10,823 nt of DNA, taken from the NCBI GenBank assembly GCA_016931875.1, contig JAFGDX010000442.1, forward strand, positions 1-10,823, written 5' to 3'. The translations under genes were made by a program, and so were the position numbers. The notes beneath the pieces are model-generated. The model was not told where the DNA came from. It searched no databases and saw only the letters and a list, made by a program, of their open reading frames with translations. Origin of the DNA: Prolixibacteraceae bacterium. Its GTDB lineage: Bacteria; Bacteroidota; Bacteroidia; Bacteroidales; Prolixibacteraceae. Numbering within the stretch: position 1 is the stretch's first letter; every line of letters starts with the position of its first letter. This document shows, piece by piece, positions 1-7,645 of this stretch.

Positions 1-107
1 ACAACTTTTGATTCTCGGCGCAATTTGCGGATGTAAACGAGAAAAACCACCACCAGAAAAATTCCGACAGCACCATAAATCACTATTTTCTCCAAAACGC
101 TTTCCAT
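1..107 (-). CDS. N-terminus of a membrane-anchored protein (partial, runs off the window)
   Basis: The frame opens with ATG at 107-105 and stays open to the window edge, giving 35 complete codons. The product begins MESVLEKIVIYGAVGIFLVV, and a single hydrophobic helix spans roughly residues 7-25. It is followed by a basic stretch (residues 26-33: RKLRRESK), which predicts an N-out/C-in anchor with a cytoplasmic body. The start lies 3 bases beyond the stop codon of the cytochrome-b-like gene, so the two are almost certainly one operon. From context, the missing body could be a flavin or iron-sulfur oxidoreductase that exchanges electrons with the cytochrome, but nothing visible proves this. 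No catalytic domain is inside the window, so no function is assigned. Confidence 0.7.
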   Translation of the reverse strand, partial: MESVLEKIVIYGAVGIFLVVVFLVYIRKLRRESKV

Positions 108-110
108 GAC

Positions 111-980
111 CTAAAAAATCCATTTATATCCAAAAAGTAAGGCCACCACAATGTGTACAATCATAATTACCAGCATAATTAATGCAAACGGAAGGTGTGC
201 CACATGCCAGTACCGCAAGAAATTCTGCATCGATGAAAGCCAGGCAATCCGGCGGTTCAGAATAATTTTTGTTTTAAAAATACGAACAGCTTTTCGAAGA
301 TTTTTACCTTTCAGTTTTTGTGATTTTAATTCTCTTCTGAATTGATTGACCAGTTTTCGTTCAAAAATAAAACGCCTGACAATCCGGACGAGATAATTCA
401 TTTCTTTTGTTGCCGTCCCCTGTTGGAGGGCCTCATTCATTCCAATTAAAATGCCGGAATTGATATTCAGTTGATTTTTCAAATCAGAAAATAAACCCGT
501 TTCCATTGTGTTCAAATCATTCAGGCTCATTTCGCGCCCTTCAATGGTCCGGGGGATTTGCAGATAAATAAACCGCCCGATAACACCGCTGATTACTACA
601 GCAACCATGCTCCAGAAACTAACGGCTACCAGACCTCCAAATTTAAACGAAGTGTGAAAAAGCACCAGAATTGGCCCCAGAGTGCAAAGGAAAATATGAA
701 ATTCGAGCCAGTATTTCAATTTGCCAATTCTTGAAAAACGGCGAATTCTTTTACGTGCCATGTAACTGAAAACTCCAATGAGCATAAATACCGATCCGAT
801 AATTCCAAGTCCGTGCCCAATTAATCCGGTGGGTTTAAGAAGTTCATTTTGCTCATGAAAATGGCGCTCAGCAATACCGGTAGTGTAATAACCGGCTCCG
901 TAAAAAGCCAGCAGGCCAAAAACAAGAACAGTAACTAAAACCAGCGAAATGATATAAATTCGATGAGCTAATTGATTCAT
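111..980 (-). CDS. b-type-cytochrome-like integral membrane protein
   Basis: This is a 289-residue membrane protein with about five helices, near residues 8-30, 52-74, 91-112, 116-140 and 261-284. Histidines lie in or next to helices at 56, 95, 109, 259, 262 and 276, as expected for bis-histidine haem ligation in the broad cytochrome b/ferric-reductase-like group. The segments at 75-90 and 141-255 are rich in Arg and Lys and are predicted to be cytoplasmic, which agrees with N-in topology. The second is an unusually long loop of about 115 residues between the last two helices and could dock a partner. The likely role is passing electrons through the cytoplasmic membrane, possibly to or from the product of the gene that starts 3 bases downstream. 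The start ATG at 980 has a weak purine-rich AGG 8-10 bases upstream. Haem binding and the partner are inferred; the exact family is uncertain. Confidence 0.65.
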   Translation of the reverse strand: MNQLAHRIYIISLVLVTVLVFGLLAFYGAGYYTTGIAERHFHEQNELLKPTGLIGHGLGIIGSVFMLIGVFSYMARKRIRRFSRIGKLKYWLEFHIFLCTLGPILVLFHTSFKFGGLVAVSFWSMVAVVISGVIGRFIYLQIPRTIEGREMSLNDLNTMETGLFSDLKNQLNINSGILIGMNEALQQGTATKEMNYLVRIVRRFIFERKLVNQFRRELKSQKLKGKNLRKAVRIFKTKIILNRRIAWLSSMQNFLRYWHVAHLPFALIMLVIMIVHIVVALLFGYKWIF

Positions 981-1140
981 GATTTTACCTGAATATGATG
1001 CAATTTACTATCTAAAAATACTTATATTTTTATATCTATATACGTTGATTTTATGTCATTGCATATTTTAAATTTATTCCAAACAAATAAAAGGACTCAG
1101 AACAAATCACAATAATAAACTTAAGTGCAAAACGAAAGCT

Positions 1141-1163
1141 ATTAAACTTTGCTAAAGTTCAAT
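1141..1163. promoter_or_regulatory. Imperfect palindrome upstream of the large receptor-like gene
   Basis: Arms ATTAAACTTT and AAAGTTCAAT flank a three-base centre (GCT). Nine of ten arm positions are complementary; the mismatch is at 1144/1160. It sits about 50 bases upstream of the -33 element of the gene starting at 1265, inside the 284-base region between two divergent genes. It could be an operator or a weak AT-rich hairpin. The low sequence complexity here makes chance plausible. Apart from this element and the promoter at 1214-1244, nothing else was recognised between 981 and 1264. Confidence 0.25.
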
Positions 1164-1213
1164 TTTACAGATAAATTATGCACGAAAACACAAATAAGAT
1201 AAAAAGGTCTGCA

Positions 1214-1244
1214 TTGACTTTGGTTTCAAATTACCGTATCTTTG
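1214..1244 (+). promoter_or_regulatory. Bacteroidota-type promoter for the 1313-residue protein
   Basis: TATCTTTG at 1237-1244 is an exact match to the -7 consensus TAnnTTTG of the Bacteroidota primary sigma factor. TTG at 1214-1216 lies 20 bases upstream, in the expected place for the -33 element. Transcription would start near 1250, giving a leader of only about 15 bases before the ATG at 1265. No Shine-Dalgarno sequence is present in that leader, which is normal for the phylum. Confidence 0.7.
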
Positions 1245-1264
1245 TAACGACGAACCATTAAATT

Positions 1265-4200
1265 ATGAAAATACAAACTTTCAAGGGCGCCAATTATGTT
1301 GGGTGGGTTGTAATTGTTCTCGCATTTGCATTTTTATATTTTACCTATTTTTTTATCTACATTCCAAACCAGGAGGCCAAACTTCAGCAACGGGCTTTTC
1401 GTATTTTAAAAGAGTACGGGAATAATATGTTCGATAAAAACAATTATTACCAAAGTCATTTTAAAAACTATGGCCTTTACTATAAAATCAAACACTTTGG
1501 CAACACCGGCCAACTTGTTCAGGACACGGTGATTTGTAAAACCAGCTCAGCCCAGGGTGTGAAAAAGGTTATCGAAGAACTTTTTGACTATGTGGAACTC
1601 GAAAGTCCGGCGGCTGTTTCGGAGGATTTTTTTGTTAATTCAACCCGGAAAAACAAACTTTTTATCGATTATCGTCCGCAAATTTCGGATACAATAAGCC
1701 AACAGGCAATCGACTCGGTAGCAAACCTTTATTTTCTGCCTGCTTTGGAAAACGATCCCAGCTATACTGATTCGCTTCTGTCAACACCGGTTCAGTTTAA
1801 AGTGCCGGTTGACATTCTGATGCAGGGATTAAAATTTGATCGCTTGTTTGAAAACATCATCCTGTTTGATGATTCGCTGGTGTATTATAATTCGAATTCT
1901 GATTTGGTGGCCGACATAACCAACCCAGAGGCGCTTTGCGACAGTGTGGAAAATGTTCAGGGAGGTATCTGGGAAATCATCACCATCAGAGGTGAAGACA
2001 AACACGTGATGATTTTGCCCATCGACTTTTTGGGAAAACGATTTTGTATAGCCGGACTTATTGTTGATGACGCTTTTCGCAGTAAAACCCGCACCATAAA
2101 TAACCAGTTTCTGATACTGATTGCAGCCATTCTCCTATTGATTTTTATTGGAATGCCTATTCTGAAAATAATCTTTATTGGTGAAAAGGAACGACTGAAA
2201 GCCATGGATGCCAGCGGCAGTGCCATATCAACCATTTTTGGCTCGGGCTTGCTGGTGCTTATTGCCATCGGGGTTATCAAACATCAGTTTGTCGACCGTT
2301 CGCAACTGGAAAACCGGCTCAAACTGGTTTCCGATTCGCTTTATACTTTTGTAAGCTCCGACATCGATTCAGTAAAAAACCTTTATCTTTCCATTATCGA
2401 TTCAACAGCAACACAACCCCCGCTGGCCCAAAAAGTAAGCACGCATTTCAACCGTGGTAAAACTAAATATTATCAACTAACCGGCGACACACTGGACAGG
2501 CCCTTTCCGCTGAATGAAATCCTAATCATTGAACGGAATGGAATTGTGCACAAAGCCGTTACACGTACCCCTTTTTCGGATGTTGTTCCGCTTGACCTGA
2601 ATACAAGAAACTATTTTACACAGGTTGTTAAAAAAACCGGTTCGTGGCCTTCGAAAACGGACGATGGTATTCATTTTTATATTGAATCAATAAAATCATA
2701 CAACACCGCAAAAGGCGAGACAGCTTTTTCGTTTCACAACGCAAAAAACGATTCGCTTCCGGTTACCGCCATCACTTCGGCCGTCCCTTCACTATATTAC
2801 CAGGTGTTGCCAAAAGACATTGAATATGTTATTATTAACGGCTCGGGAGATGTTTTGTATCATTCCATAAAATCAAAAAACCTGCACGAAAATTTTGTTG
2901 CCGAATGCGAAACCAATTCAAAATTAATAAAGACCATCAATTTGCGGGTTGCAGATATTGTTCATATAAACTACAACGAAAAAAAGTGGATGGCCCGGAT
3001 AGTACCTGTTAATGAAACACCGCTTTACCACATAACCCTGCTCGATATTAACCAAACCGACAACAAAAATGCAAGGATCTTTCTTTTTACGTTCTACTTT
3101 CTTTTTGCATCTCTTGTTTTTGTAGGGCTGGGAATGCTGGGGATGCGCTGGTTAAATCCTGATAACAACCAGAAAAAACCCGATTGGTTTCTGAGTTGGT
3201 TGCTCTTTCAGGGGAAGAATTACAGGTATTATATTTATTTGTCCATTCTCTTTACAGGGCTCATCCTTGTTCAAAGCAGCGGCATTCTGTTTATCAAAAA
3301 CCCCGTGTCAATGCTGGTTTTTCAACTCATTTTTATCATCTACAGCTCATTTATAACTCTTGTTTTCCTGAAAAGAAAAGAATTCCAGCTTCAGGAGTTA
3401 TTTTCGAAAAAATACTATCCGGAAAACATTATTCTTTTGGTAACCGGTTTTGCCATACTTACTTTGTTACTCCGGTTTCACCCGGAGTGGGAGGTTTATT
3501 TTCCTTTGACACTTCTAATCGTTTTTACACTGGCTGTCCCAAAAATTTTGCAATATATTGATCGGCAACCCGGGCTCTCCCCAAAATACATTGCCATACA
3601 CCTTCCACAAATAAAAATAAAATACCTGGCGTTTTTGTTTTTATGGCTAACAAGTATTTCGGCCATACCCGTTGTTCAGTACTATTTTTCGATTAAAAAG
3701 CAGGAAGAGAAATTCTGGAAACAGGATCAGCTGCTTTCGGTGGCCATGGATAACCTGGAACTCAAAAAGAACTATCCGGGGCAGGAAAATACACCCTGGT
3801 TTCGGCGTATTCAGGGAAACGGAATTGATAACCTTAAGGTGGAATTTAAAGATGACAGTTTTATTGCGGGTATCAATTTTCATCATCCAATAAACCGGTT
3901 TAACAAAGGCGATGAAATCTACAGTATGCTGCCCGACCCGGTAAATGAAGATTACAGTATAAAAGACCTGCACGACACAATTTATCATAAAGAATGGGAT
4001 ATAGATGATACACTGTTAACTTATTCAAGAGGCGGAACAGAGGGAGTGGTTGATGTAATTTCAACTACAAAAGAAAATTCAGGTTTGGCTGAATGGTTTT
4101 TGAGCATATTTATCATTTTTTCTCTTTTGGCTGCCGGCGTTTGGATTTTATTACGATATGTTGCACGTGTTCTTTTAAATCTAACTACGGAACACTGGGA

Positions 4201-5206
4201 GGAAACAGAAGTTTCGTGGAAACACATCTTTTTTGAAGACCCGGATATCAAACGGATTTTGCTTCACTCCTTTAACGGCGACTATTTTCTGAAAAAATTA
4301 AATGAATACCTCGAACAACCGGGCAACAATCCTGATATGCCGGTTTTGCCGGTTCGCACCACCGACTTAACAAAACCTGATTTTGACTGTGCCCCAATTC
4401 TTTCCGGCAACAACATTATCTGGATAAGTGGTTTCGACCAATCCATTTATGAAATAGAAAAACATGAGCCCTTATTAAAAAAAATACTCGAAATGTGCCA
4501 AAACGCCACAGGAAAAATAATTGTTGACATTCCGTTCGACCTGGAATCGATTGATGAGTTTTACAACGATTACATTCTTGAAAATGAAATTGATAAAAAA
4601 GAAATCACACAGATATATCTTCTTAAAAAACGATGGAAAACCACGTTTAAAAATTTCTTTGAATTCAACGGTTATCTGAATCATTACCAGGATACAAATC
4701 CGCAAGAAAAACCGTCAACAGAAAAAAAAGAAATAAATAAGGACAATACGTTTGATCACAAAACCTGGGAACTGGAAGAAAATGATACACAATTCTCCAA
4801 TATTTGGGATAATTTAACCGGTTATGAAAAAATTGTTCTTTACGATTTGGCCGATGATGGTTTGCTAAACCGGAAAAACAAAAACATAATCCAGCGGCTG
4901 GCAGACAAAAAGCTAATTATCCCAAATCCTTATCCAAAACTGTTTTCCGAAGCCTTCAGAGATTTTGTGAATGATAGCCTGGAACCATCGGATGTAAAAG
5001 CCATAGAAAAGAAATTGGGATTCAAGGGGAAATGGCGAAATATTCAATACCTCATTCTTCTGATTTTAGTTCCACTGGCTACGTTTATTTTTATTTCGCA
5101 GGGGATTTCCATCGAAAAAATATTTGGGATTTTTGCAGGCGTACTCACCATAATCACAGGTGTTATGCGTTTGTTCGACAGCCAGGTAAGACAATCAGCA
5201 TCGTAG
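1265..5206 (+). CDS. Large polytopic receptor-like protein: Cache-like sensor, degenerate NTPase-like domain, winged helix
   Basis: The product has 1313 residues and about 12 membrane helices, near 13-33, 280-304, 321-339, 604-627, 656-676, 681-701, 719-737, 742-760, 786-806, 944-966, 1260-1278 and 1283-1302. With the N-terminus inside, charged loops fall on the cytoplasmic side throughout. Extracytoplasmic domains are residues 34-279, 340-603 and 807-943. The second carries a Cache-like signature: a strand at 418-430, then DLNTRNYF at 444-451, then a further PAS-like strand at 520-533. The cytoplasmic part (967-1258) has KRILLHSFNGDYFLKK at 996-1011 where a Walker A loop might be, but without the GK[ST] residues. 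Hydrophobic strands at 1050-1056 and 1084-1089 resemble Walker B and sensor-1 strands. A winged-helix-like segment covers about 1186-1220. No kinase, cyclase or methyl-accepting domain is visible. It probably senses an envelope or external signal; ligand and output are unknown. It has its own promoter and no operon partner. Confidence 0.85.
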   Translation: MKIQTFKGANYVGWVVIVLAFAFLYFTYFFIYIPNQEAKLQQRAFRILKEYGNNMFDKNNYYQSHFKNYGLYYKIKHFGNTGQLVQDTVICKTSSAQGVKKVIEELFDYVELESPAAVSEDFFVNSTRKNKLFIDYRPQISDTISQQAIDSVANLYFLPALENDPSYTDSLLSTPVQFKVPVDILMQGLKFDRLFENIILFDDSLVYYNSNSDLVADITNPEALCDSVENVQGGIWEIITIRGEDKHVMILPIDFLGKRFCIAGLIVDDAFRSKTRTINNQFLILIAAILLLIFIGMPILKIIFIGEKERLKAMDASGSAISTIFGSGLLVLIAIGVIKHQFVDRSQLENRLKLVSDSLYTFVSSDIDSVKNLYLSIIDSTATQPPLAQKVSTHFNRGKTKYYQLTGDTLDRPFPLNEILIIERNGIVHKAVTRTPFSDVVPLDLNTRNYFTQVVKKTGSWPSKTDDGIHFYIESIKSYNTAKGETAFSFHNAKNDSLPVTAITSAVPSLYYQVLPKDIEYVIINGSGDVLYHSIKSKNLHENFVAECETNSKLIKTINLRVADIVHINYNEKKWMARIVPVNETPLYHITLLDINQTDNKNARIFLFTFYFLFASLVFVGLGMLGMRWLNPDNNQKKPDWFLSWLLFQGKNYRYYIYLSILFTGLILVQSSGILFIKNPVSMLVFQLIFIIYSSFITLVFLKRKEFQLQELFSKKYYPENIILLVTGFAILTLLLRFHPEWEVYFPLTLLIVFTLAVPKILQYIDRQPGLSPKYIAIHLPQIKIKYLAFLFLWLTSISAIPVVQYYFSIKKQEEKFWKQDQLLSVAMDNLELKKNYPGQENTPWFRRIQGNGIDNLKVEFKDDSFIAGINFHHPINRFNKGDEIYSMLPDPVNEDYSIKDLHDTIYHKEWDIDDTLLTYSRGGTEGVVDVISTTKENSGLAEWFLSIFIIFSLLAAGVWILLRYVARVLLNLTTEHWEETEVSWKHIFFEDPDIKRILLHSFNGDYFLKKLNEYLEQPGNNPDMPVLPVRTTDLTKPDFDCAPILSGNNIIWISGFDQSIYEIEKHEPLLKKILEMCQNATGKIIVDIPFDLESIDEFYNDYILENEIDKKEITQIYLLKKRWKTTFKNFFEFNGYLNHYQDTNPQEKPSTEKKEINKDNTFDHKTWELEENDTQFSNIWDNLTGYEKIVLYDLADDGLLNRKNKNIIQRLADKKLIIPNPYPKLFSEAFRDFVNDSLEPSDVKAIEKKLGFKGKWRNIQYLILLILVPLATFIFISQGISIEKIFGIFAGVLTIITGVMRLFDSQVRQSAS

Positions 5207-5223
5207 GGCAGCAAATAGAAAAT

Positions 5224-5249
5224 GTGCCGGAACGGTACGATTTATTTTT
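5224..5249. terminator. Short intrinsic terminator between convergent genes
   Basis: GTGCCG (5224-5229) pairs with CGGTAC (5233-5238) across a GAA loop, giving six pairs including one G-U. A T-rich run (TTTATTTTT, 5241-5249) follows on the plus strand. It lies directly after the large gene ending at 5206. The T-run overlaps the stop codon of the minus-strand M23 gene (5244-5242). On the minus strand the same hairpin is followed by ATTTTC, so it may also work weakly in the other direction. Confidence 0.55.
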
Positions 5250-6522
5250 CAACCAGCAGTTGTTCCCCTGCCCACCTGATATTTTGCAACTCGTTTATTA
5301 AAGAGTCTTTCAGGATGTTGTACTGTGGAAGATTCTCCTCTTTAACGGGTTCAACAGGAGGGGCCTCCACTCGTAAGGGATCCACATAACTGCCGTTTTT
5401 AGCCACCCGGAAATCGAGATGAGGGCCAGTGGCCAAACCGGTGGCACCAACATAACCAATCACCTGGCCCTGTTTTACGCGTGTGCCGGTGGTTATTCCT
5501 TTTCCAAAACCGGAAAGATGCATGTAGGTGGTGGTGTACACCGAATTGTGTTTAATTTTTACATAATTTCCACCGCCATTTCTCTGATAGGCACGCGCAA
5601 TTACCGTTCCGTCGCCAATACTCACAACGGGCGTTCCTGTTGGCGCGGCATAATCTACCCCGTGATGCGGCCTCCTGATTCGGAGAACAGGGTGCAACCT
5701 GCTGTTGGAAAACCGCGAACTGATGCGCGAAAATTGCAGGGGTGCTTTTAAAAACGCTTTCCGGAGACTGACCCCGGTTTCATCAAAAAAATCGTAGCGT
5801 TCATCCTGAAAAAACCGGAAGGCAAAATTTTCGTCCCCATAATGATCAAACTGAACGGCATAGATTTCGCCAATACCAATATAAGTTGAGTCAACAAACA
5901 ATTCATCAAAAATCACCCTGAAACGATCGCCTTTCTGGATAGCAAAAAAGTCGATTGTCCATGCAAAAATATCAGACAGATCGAGCGCCAGCATCGGATC
6001 CAAATCATTGTCTTCCATACAATTCCAGAGCGATGTTTCAATAACTCCCTGTGCAGACCGGTGCCGGGCTTCCACTTCTTTTTCGCCACGGTATATCCGG
6101 AGAGTATCAAACAATTCATACACATAATATTCGGTGGGCGAGCTTTCATACACAAAATAACGGGCTTCCTGCAACGAATCAGCCGTTTGAAAAACGGTAT
6201 ATTTTTGTCCGCTGCGTATTTTTCTGACATCAAAAACCGGTTTTGATTTCCGCGCCAGTTTGTCGATGGTCACCATCCCCACCCCACTTTCATTTAAAAT
6301 TTGGCTGAGGTACTGGTTGTTTTTAACAATCCCTTCAACCAGTTCAAACGAATCAACAGGGATTCCGTATCGCAGCACCGGTTCAAGGGGCACGATTGTA
6401 TCGGGCACCACGGTTTCTTCCGGTTGTTTTTCCGTGTTGTTCTTATTTTGACATGAATAAATGACTACTGCTAAAAAAACGATTCCAACAATTCTAAAAA
6501 AACTTTCCCTCAACATCCTCAT
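5242..6522 (-). CDS. Lipoprotein M23 peptidase, MepM/Csd3-like murein endopeptidase
   Basis: This 426-residue protein starts with a signal peptide and a lipobox-like IYSC ending at Cys24, so it is probably anchored to an envelope membrane facing the periplasm. Residues about 51-112 resemble the LysM/OapA-like domain of MepM. Residues about 160-260 match the second N-terminal domain of Csd3-type peptidases (SLWN at 164, KGDRFRVIFDE at 197-207). The M23 domain spans about 282-383. HHGVD (286-290) supplies the HxxxD zinc ligands, YMH (333-335) the first catalytic His, and PHLD (367-370) stands where the usual HxH lies, so the third ligand is Asp370 instead of His. The expected role is cleaving peptidoglycan cross-links during growth. 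The gene begins one base after the YitT-family stop codon, suggesting translational coupling. A second ATG at codon 3 is possible but leaves no spacing for a ribosome site. Confidence 0.88.
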   Translation of the reverse strand: MRMLRESFFRIVGIVFLAVVIYSCQNKNNTEKQPEETVVPDTIVPLEPVLRYGIPVDSFELVEGIVKNNQYLSQILNESGVGMVTIDKLARKSKPVFDVRKIRSGQKYTVFQTADSLQEARYFVYESSPTEYYVYELFDTLRIYRGEKEVEARHRSAQGVIETSLWNCMEDNDLDPMLALDLSDIFAWTIDFFAIQKGDRFRVIFDELFVDSTYIGIGEIYAVQFDHYGDENFAFRFFQDERYDFFDETGVSLRKAFLKAPLQFSRISSRFSNSRLHPVLRIRRPHHGVDYAAPTGTPVVSIGDGTVIARAYQRNGGGNYVKIKHNSVYTTTYMHLSGFGKGITTGTRVKQGQVIGYVGATGLATGPHLDFRVAKNGSYVDPLRVEAPPVEPVKEENLPQYNILKDSLINELQNIRWAGEQLLVEK

Positions 6523-6523
6523 C

Positions 6524-7402
6524 TTATAATCTTAGTTTTTCAAATCCCTGTCCGTAAACGCCCATTACACTTCCCATGGTAATAAACGCCTCCGGATCTA
6601 TTTCTTTTATTTTTCTGAAAATGGCACTTGTTTCTCTTTTTCTAACGACCGACATGATAACCTTAGTATCTTCTTTCGTGTACCAACCCATTCCATCTAA
6701 AATAGTAACACCTCTAATTGCCTCATTGTTAATAAAATCAGCAATTTTTTCATATTTTTTTGAAAAGATAAACATTTGAGCAGAACGGTTGGCGCCACTC
6801 AGAAACGAATCGAGCGAATAGGAAACCACCCACATGGAAACATATCCGTAAACCAGTTTTGCCGGCGACTGAAATACAAAGTACGACGAAGCAATAATAA
6901 TTACATCGCAATATAAAATTACTCTTCCCGGGCTAATGTTCCGGTACTTGTTAACAATCATGGCAAATATATCGGTTCCGCCGGTACTTCCGCCCCGCGA
7001 AAAAACAATTCCAAGCCCGATACCGCCCGACATACCTCCCAAAACCGCCGACAAAAAATTATCGTCAACAATAGGTTCTTTTATAATATTCTGAAAGAGA
7101 GCAAAAAACAATGTTAAAACGGCAATACTGTAAATGGTTTTGATACCAAAATTGGCGCCGAGTATTTTTATGGCCACCAGCACCAGCACCACATTTATAG
7201 CCAAAAATGTGATACTTACCGGGATTTTTGCCGCAAAATAAACCACTGCCGCCACACCACTTACTCCGCCACCGGTAATTTCAGCCGGAATAAGAAACAC
7301 CACCCAGCCCATGGTAAACATCAGAAGCCCTACGGTGATAATGACATAATCTTTAATAGCAGTCGCTAATTTCGGATTCATTTGTAAAAAATGTGTAAAC
7401 AT
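6524..7402 (-). CDS. YitT family membrane protein (DUF161 plus C-terminal DUF2179)
   Basis: This 292-residue protein has five or six hydrophobic segments in residues 16-200. It carries the glycine-rich motifs typical of the YitT family: EITGGGVSG at 41-49, GGMSGGIGLG at 122-131 and RGGSTGGTD at 136-144. A soluble C-terminal domain, about 225-287 (GVTILDGMGWYTKEDTKVIM, then ITMGSVMGVYG), matches DUF2179, a small ligand-binding-like domain. The length is normal for the family. The transported substrate or exact role is not established for most members. It is the first gene of a two-gene operon with the M23 peptidase, which is separated from it by a single base. The start ATG at 7402 gives an N-terminal soluble lead of about 15 residues; Met8 is an alternative start. 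A possible -7 element (TTCTTTTG, one mismatch) lies on the minus strand at 7455-7448, without a clear -33 partner. Confidence 0.9.
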   Translation of the reverse strand: MFTHFLQMNPKLATAIKDYVIITVGLLMFTMGWVVFLIPAEITGGGVSGVAAVVYFAAKIPVSITFLAINVVLVLVAIKILGANFGIKTIYSIAVLTLFFALFQNIIKEPIVDDNFLSAVLGGMSGGIGLGIVFSRGGSTGGTDIFAMIVNKYRNISPGRVILYCDVIIIASSYFVFQSPAKLVYGYVSMWVVSYSLDSFLSGANRSAQMFIFSKKYEKIADFINNEAIRGVTILDGMGWYTKEDTKVIMSVVRKRETSAIFRKIKEIDPEAFITMGSVMGVYGQGFEKLRL

Positions 7403-7561
7403 CGCAAAATAAATGATTTCCTGTTAATTATTGTATAAAAACGGCCGCAAAAGAACAAACGGAATCAGTAAAAATTATTGAGCTTTGTCAGGGAAATACG
7501 AATTAACAGAGAATTAAAGTTGGAGAAAAAAACGGTTAAAACCCGCTGTTTTGGGGTTAAA

Positions 7562-7585
7562 TTGTAAATATCATATGATTTACAA
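7562..7585. promoter_or_regulatory. 24-bp inverted repeat, candidate operator for the TonB-dependent receptor
   Basis: TTGTAAAT (7562-7569) and ATTTACAA (7578-7585) are perfect 8-base inverted arms around an 8-base centre that contains CATATG. The element covers the place where the -33 contact of the receptor promoter should be and ends 10 bases before its -7 box. A bound dimeric regulator could therefore block or replace the -33 contact. Receptors of this type are usually regulated by iron, haem or another nutrient. The regulator cannot be named from this sequence. Confidence 0.5.
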
Positions 7586-7595
7586 CCTTCCTTGA

Positions 7596-7603
7596 TATCT
7601 TTG
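7596..7603 (+). promoter_or_regulatory. -7 promoter element of the TonB-dependent receptor
   Basis: TATCTTTG exactly matches the Bacteroidota -7 consensus TAnnTTTG and is identical to the box in front of the gene at 1265. No TTG or TTTG stands about 20 bases upstream; the inverted repeat at 7562-7585 is there instead. A poor -33 element overlaid by an operator-like repeat suggests a regulated, possibly activator-dependent promoter. Transcription would begin near 7610, giving a leader of about 36 bases. A weak AGGA at 7633-7636 lies 9 bases before the ATG. Confidence 0.6.
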
Positions 7604-7645
7604 CAGGAAACAAAATTGAACCATTGAGCGACAGGAATACACATC

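Noticed and set aside
151..345. Plus-strand open frame antisense to the cytochrome-like gene (64 codons)
   Set aside because: It is a shadow of the coding frame, with no recognisable domain and no promoter or ribosome site.
7534..7562. Repeated GGTTAAA and a partial AACCC/GGGTT pairing upstream of the receptor
   Set aside because: The stem is short and interrupted, and the repeat is only seven bases. This is weaker than the nearby perfect inverted repeat, with no clear role.
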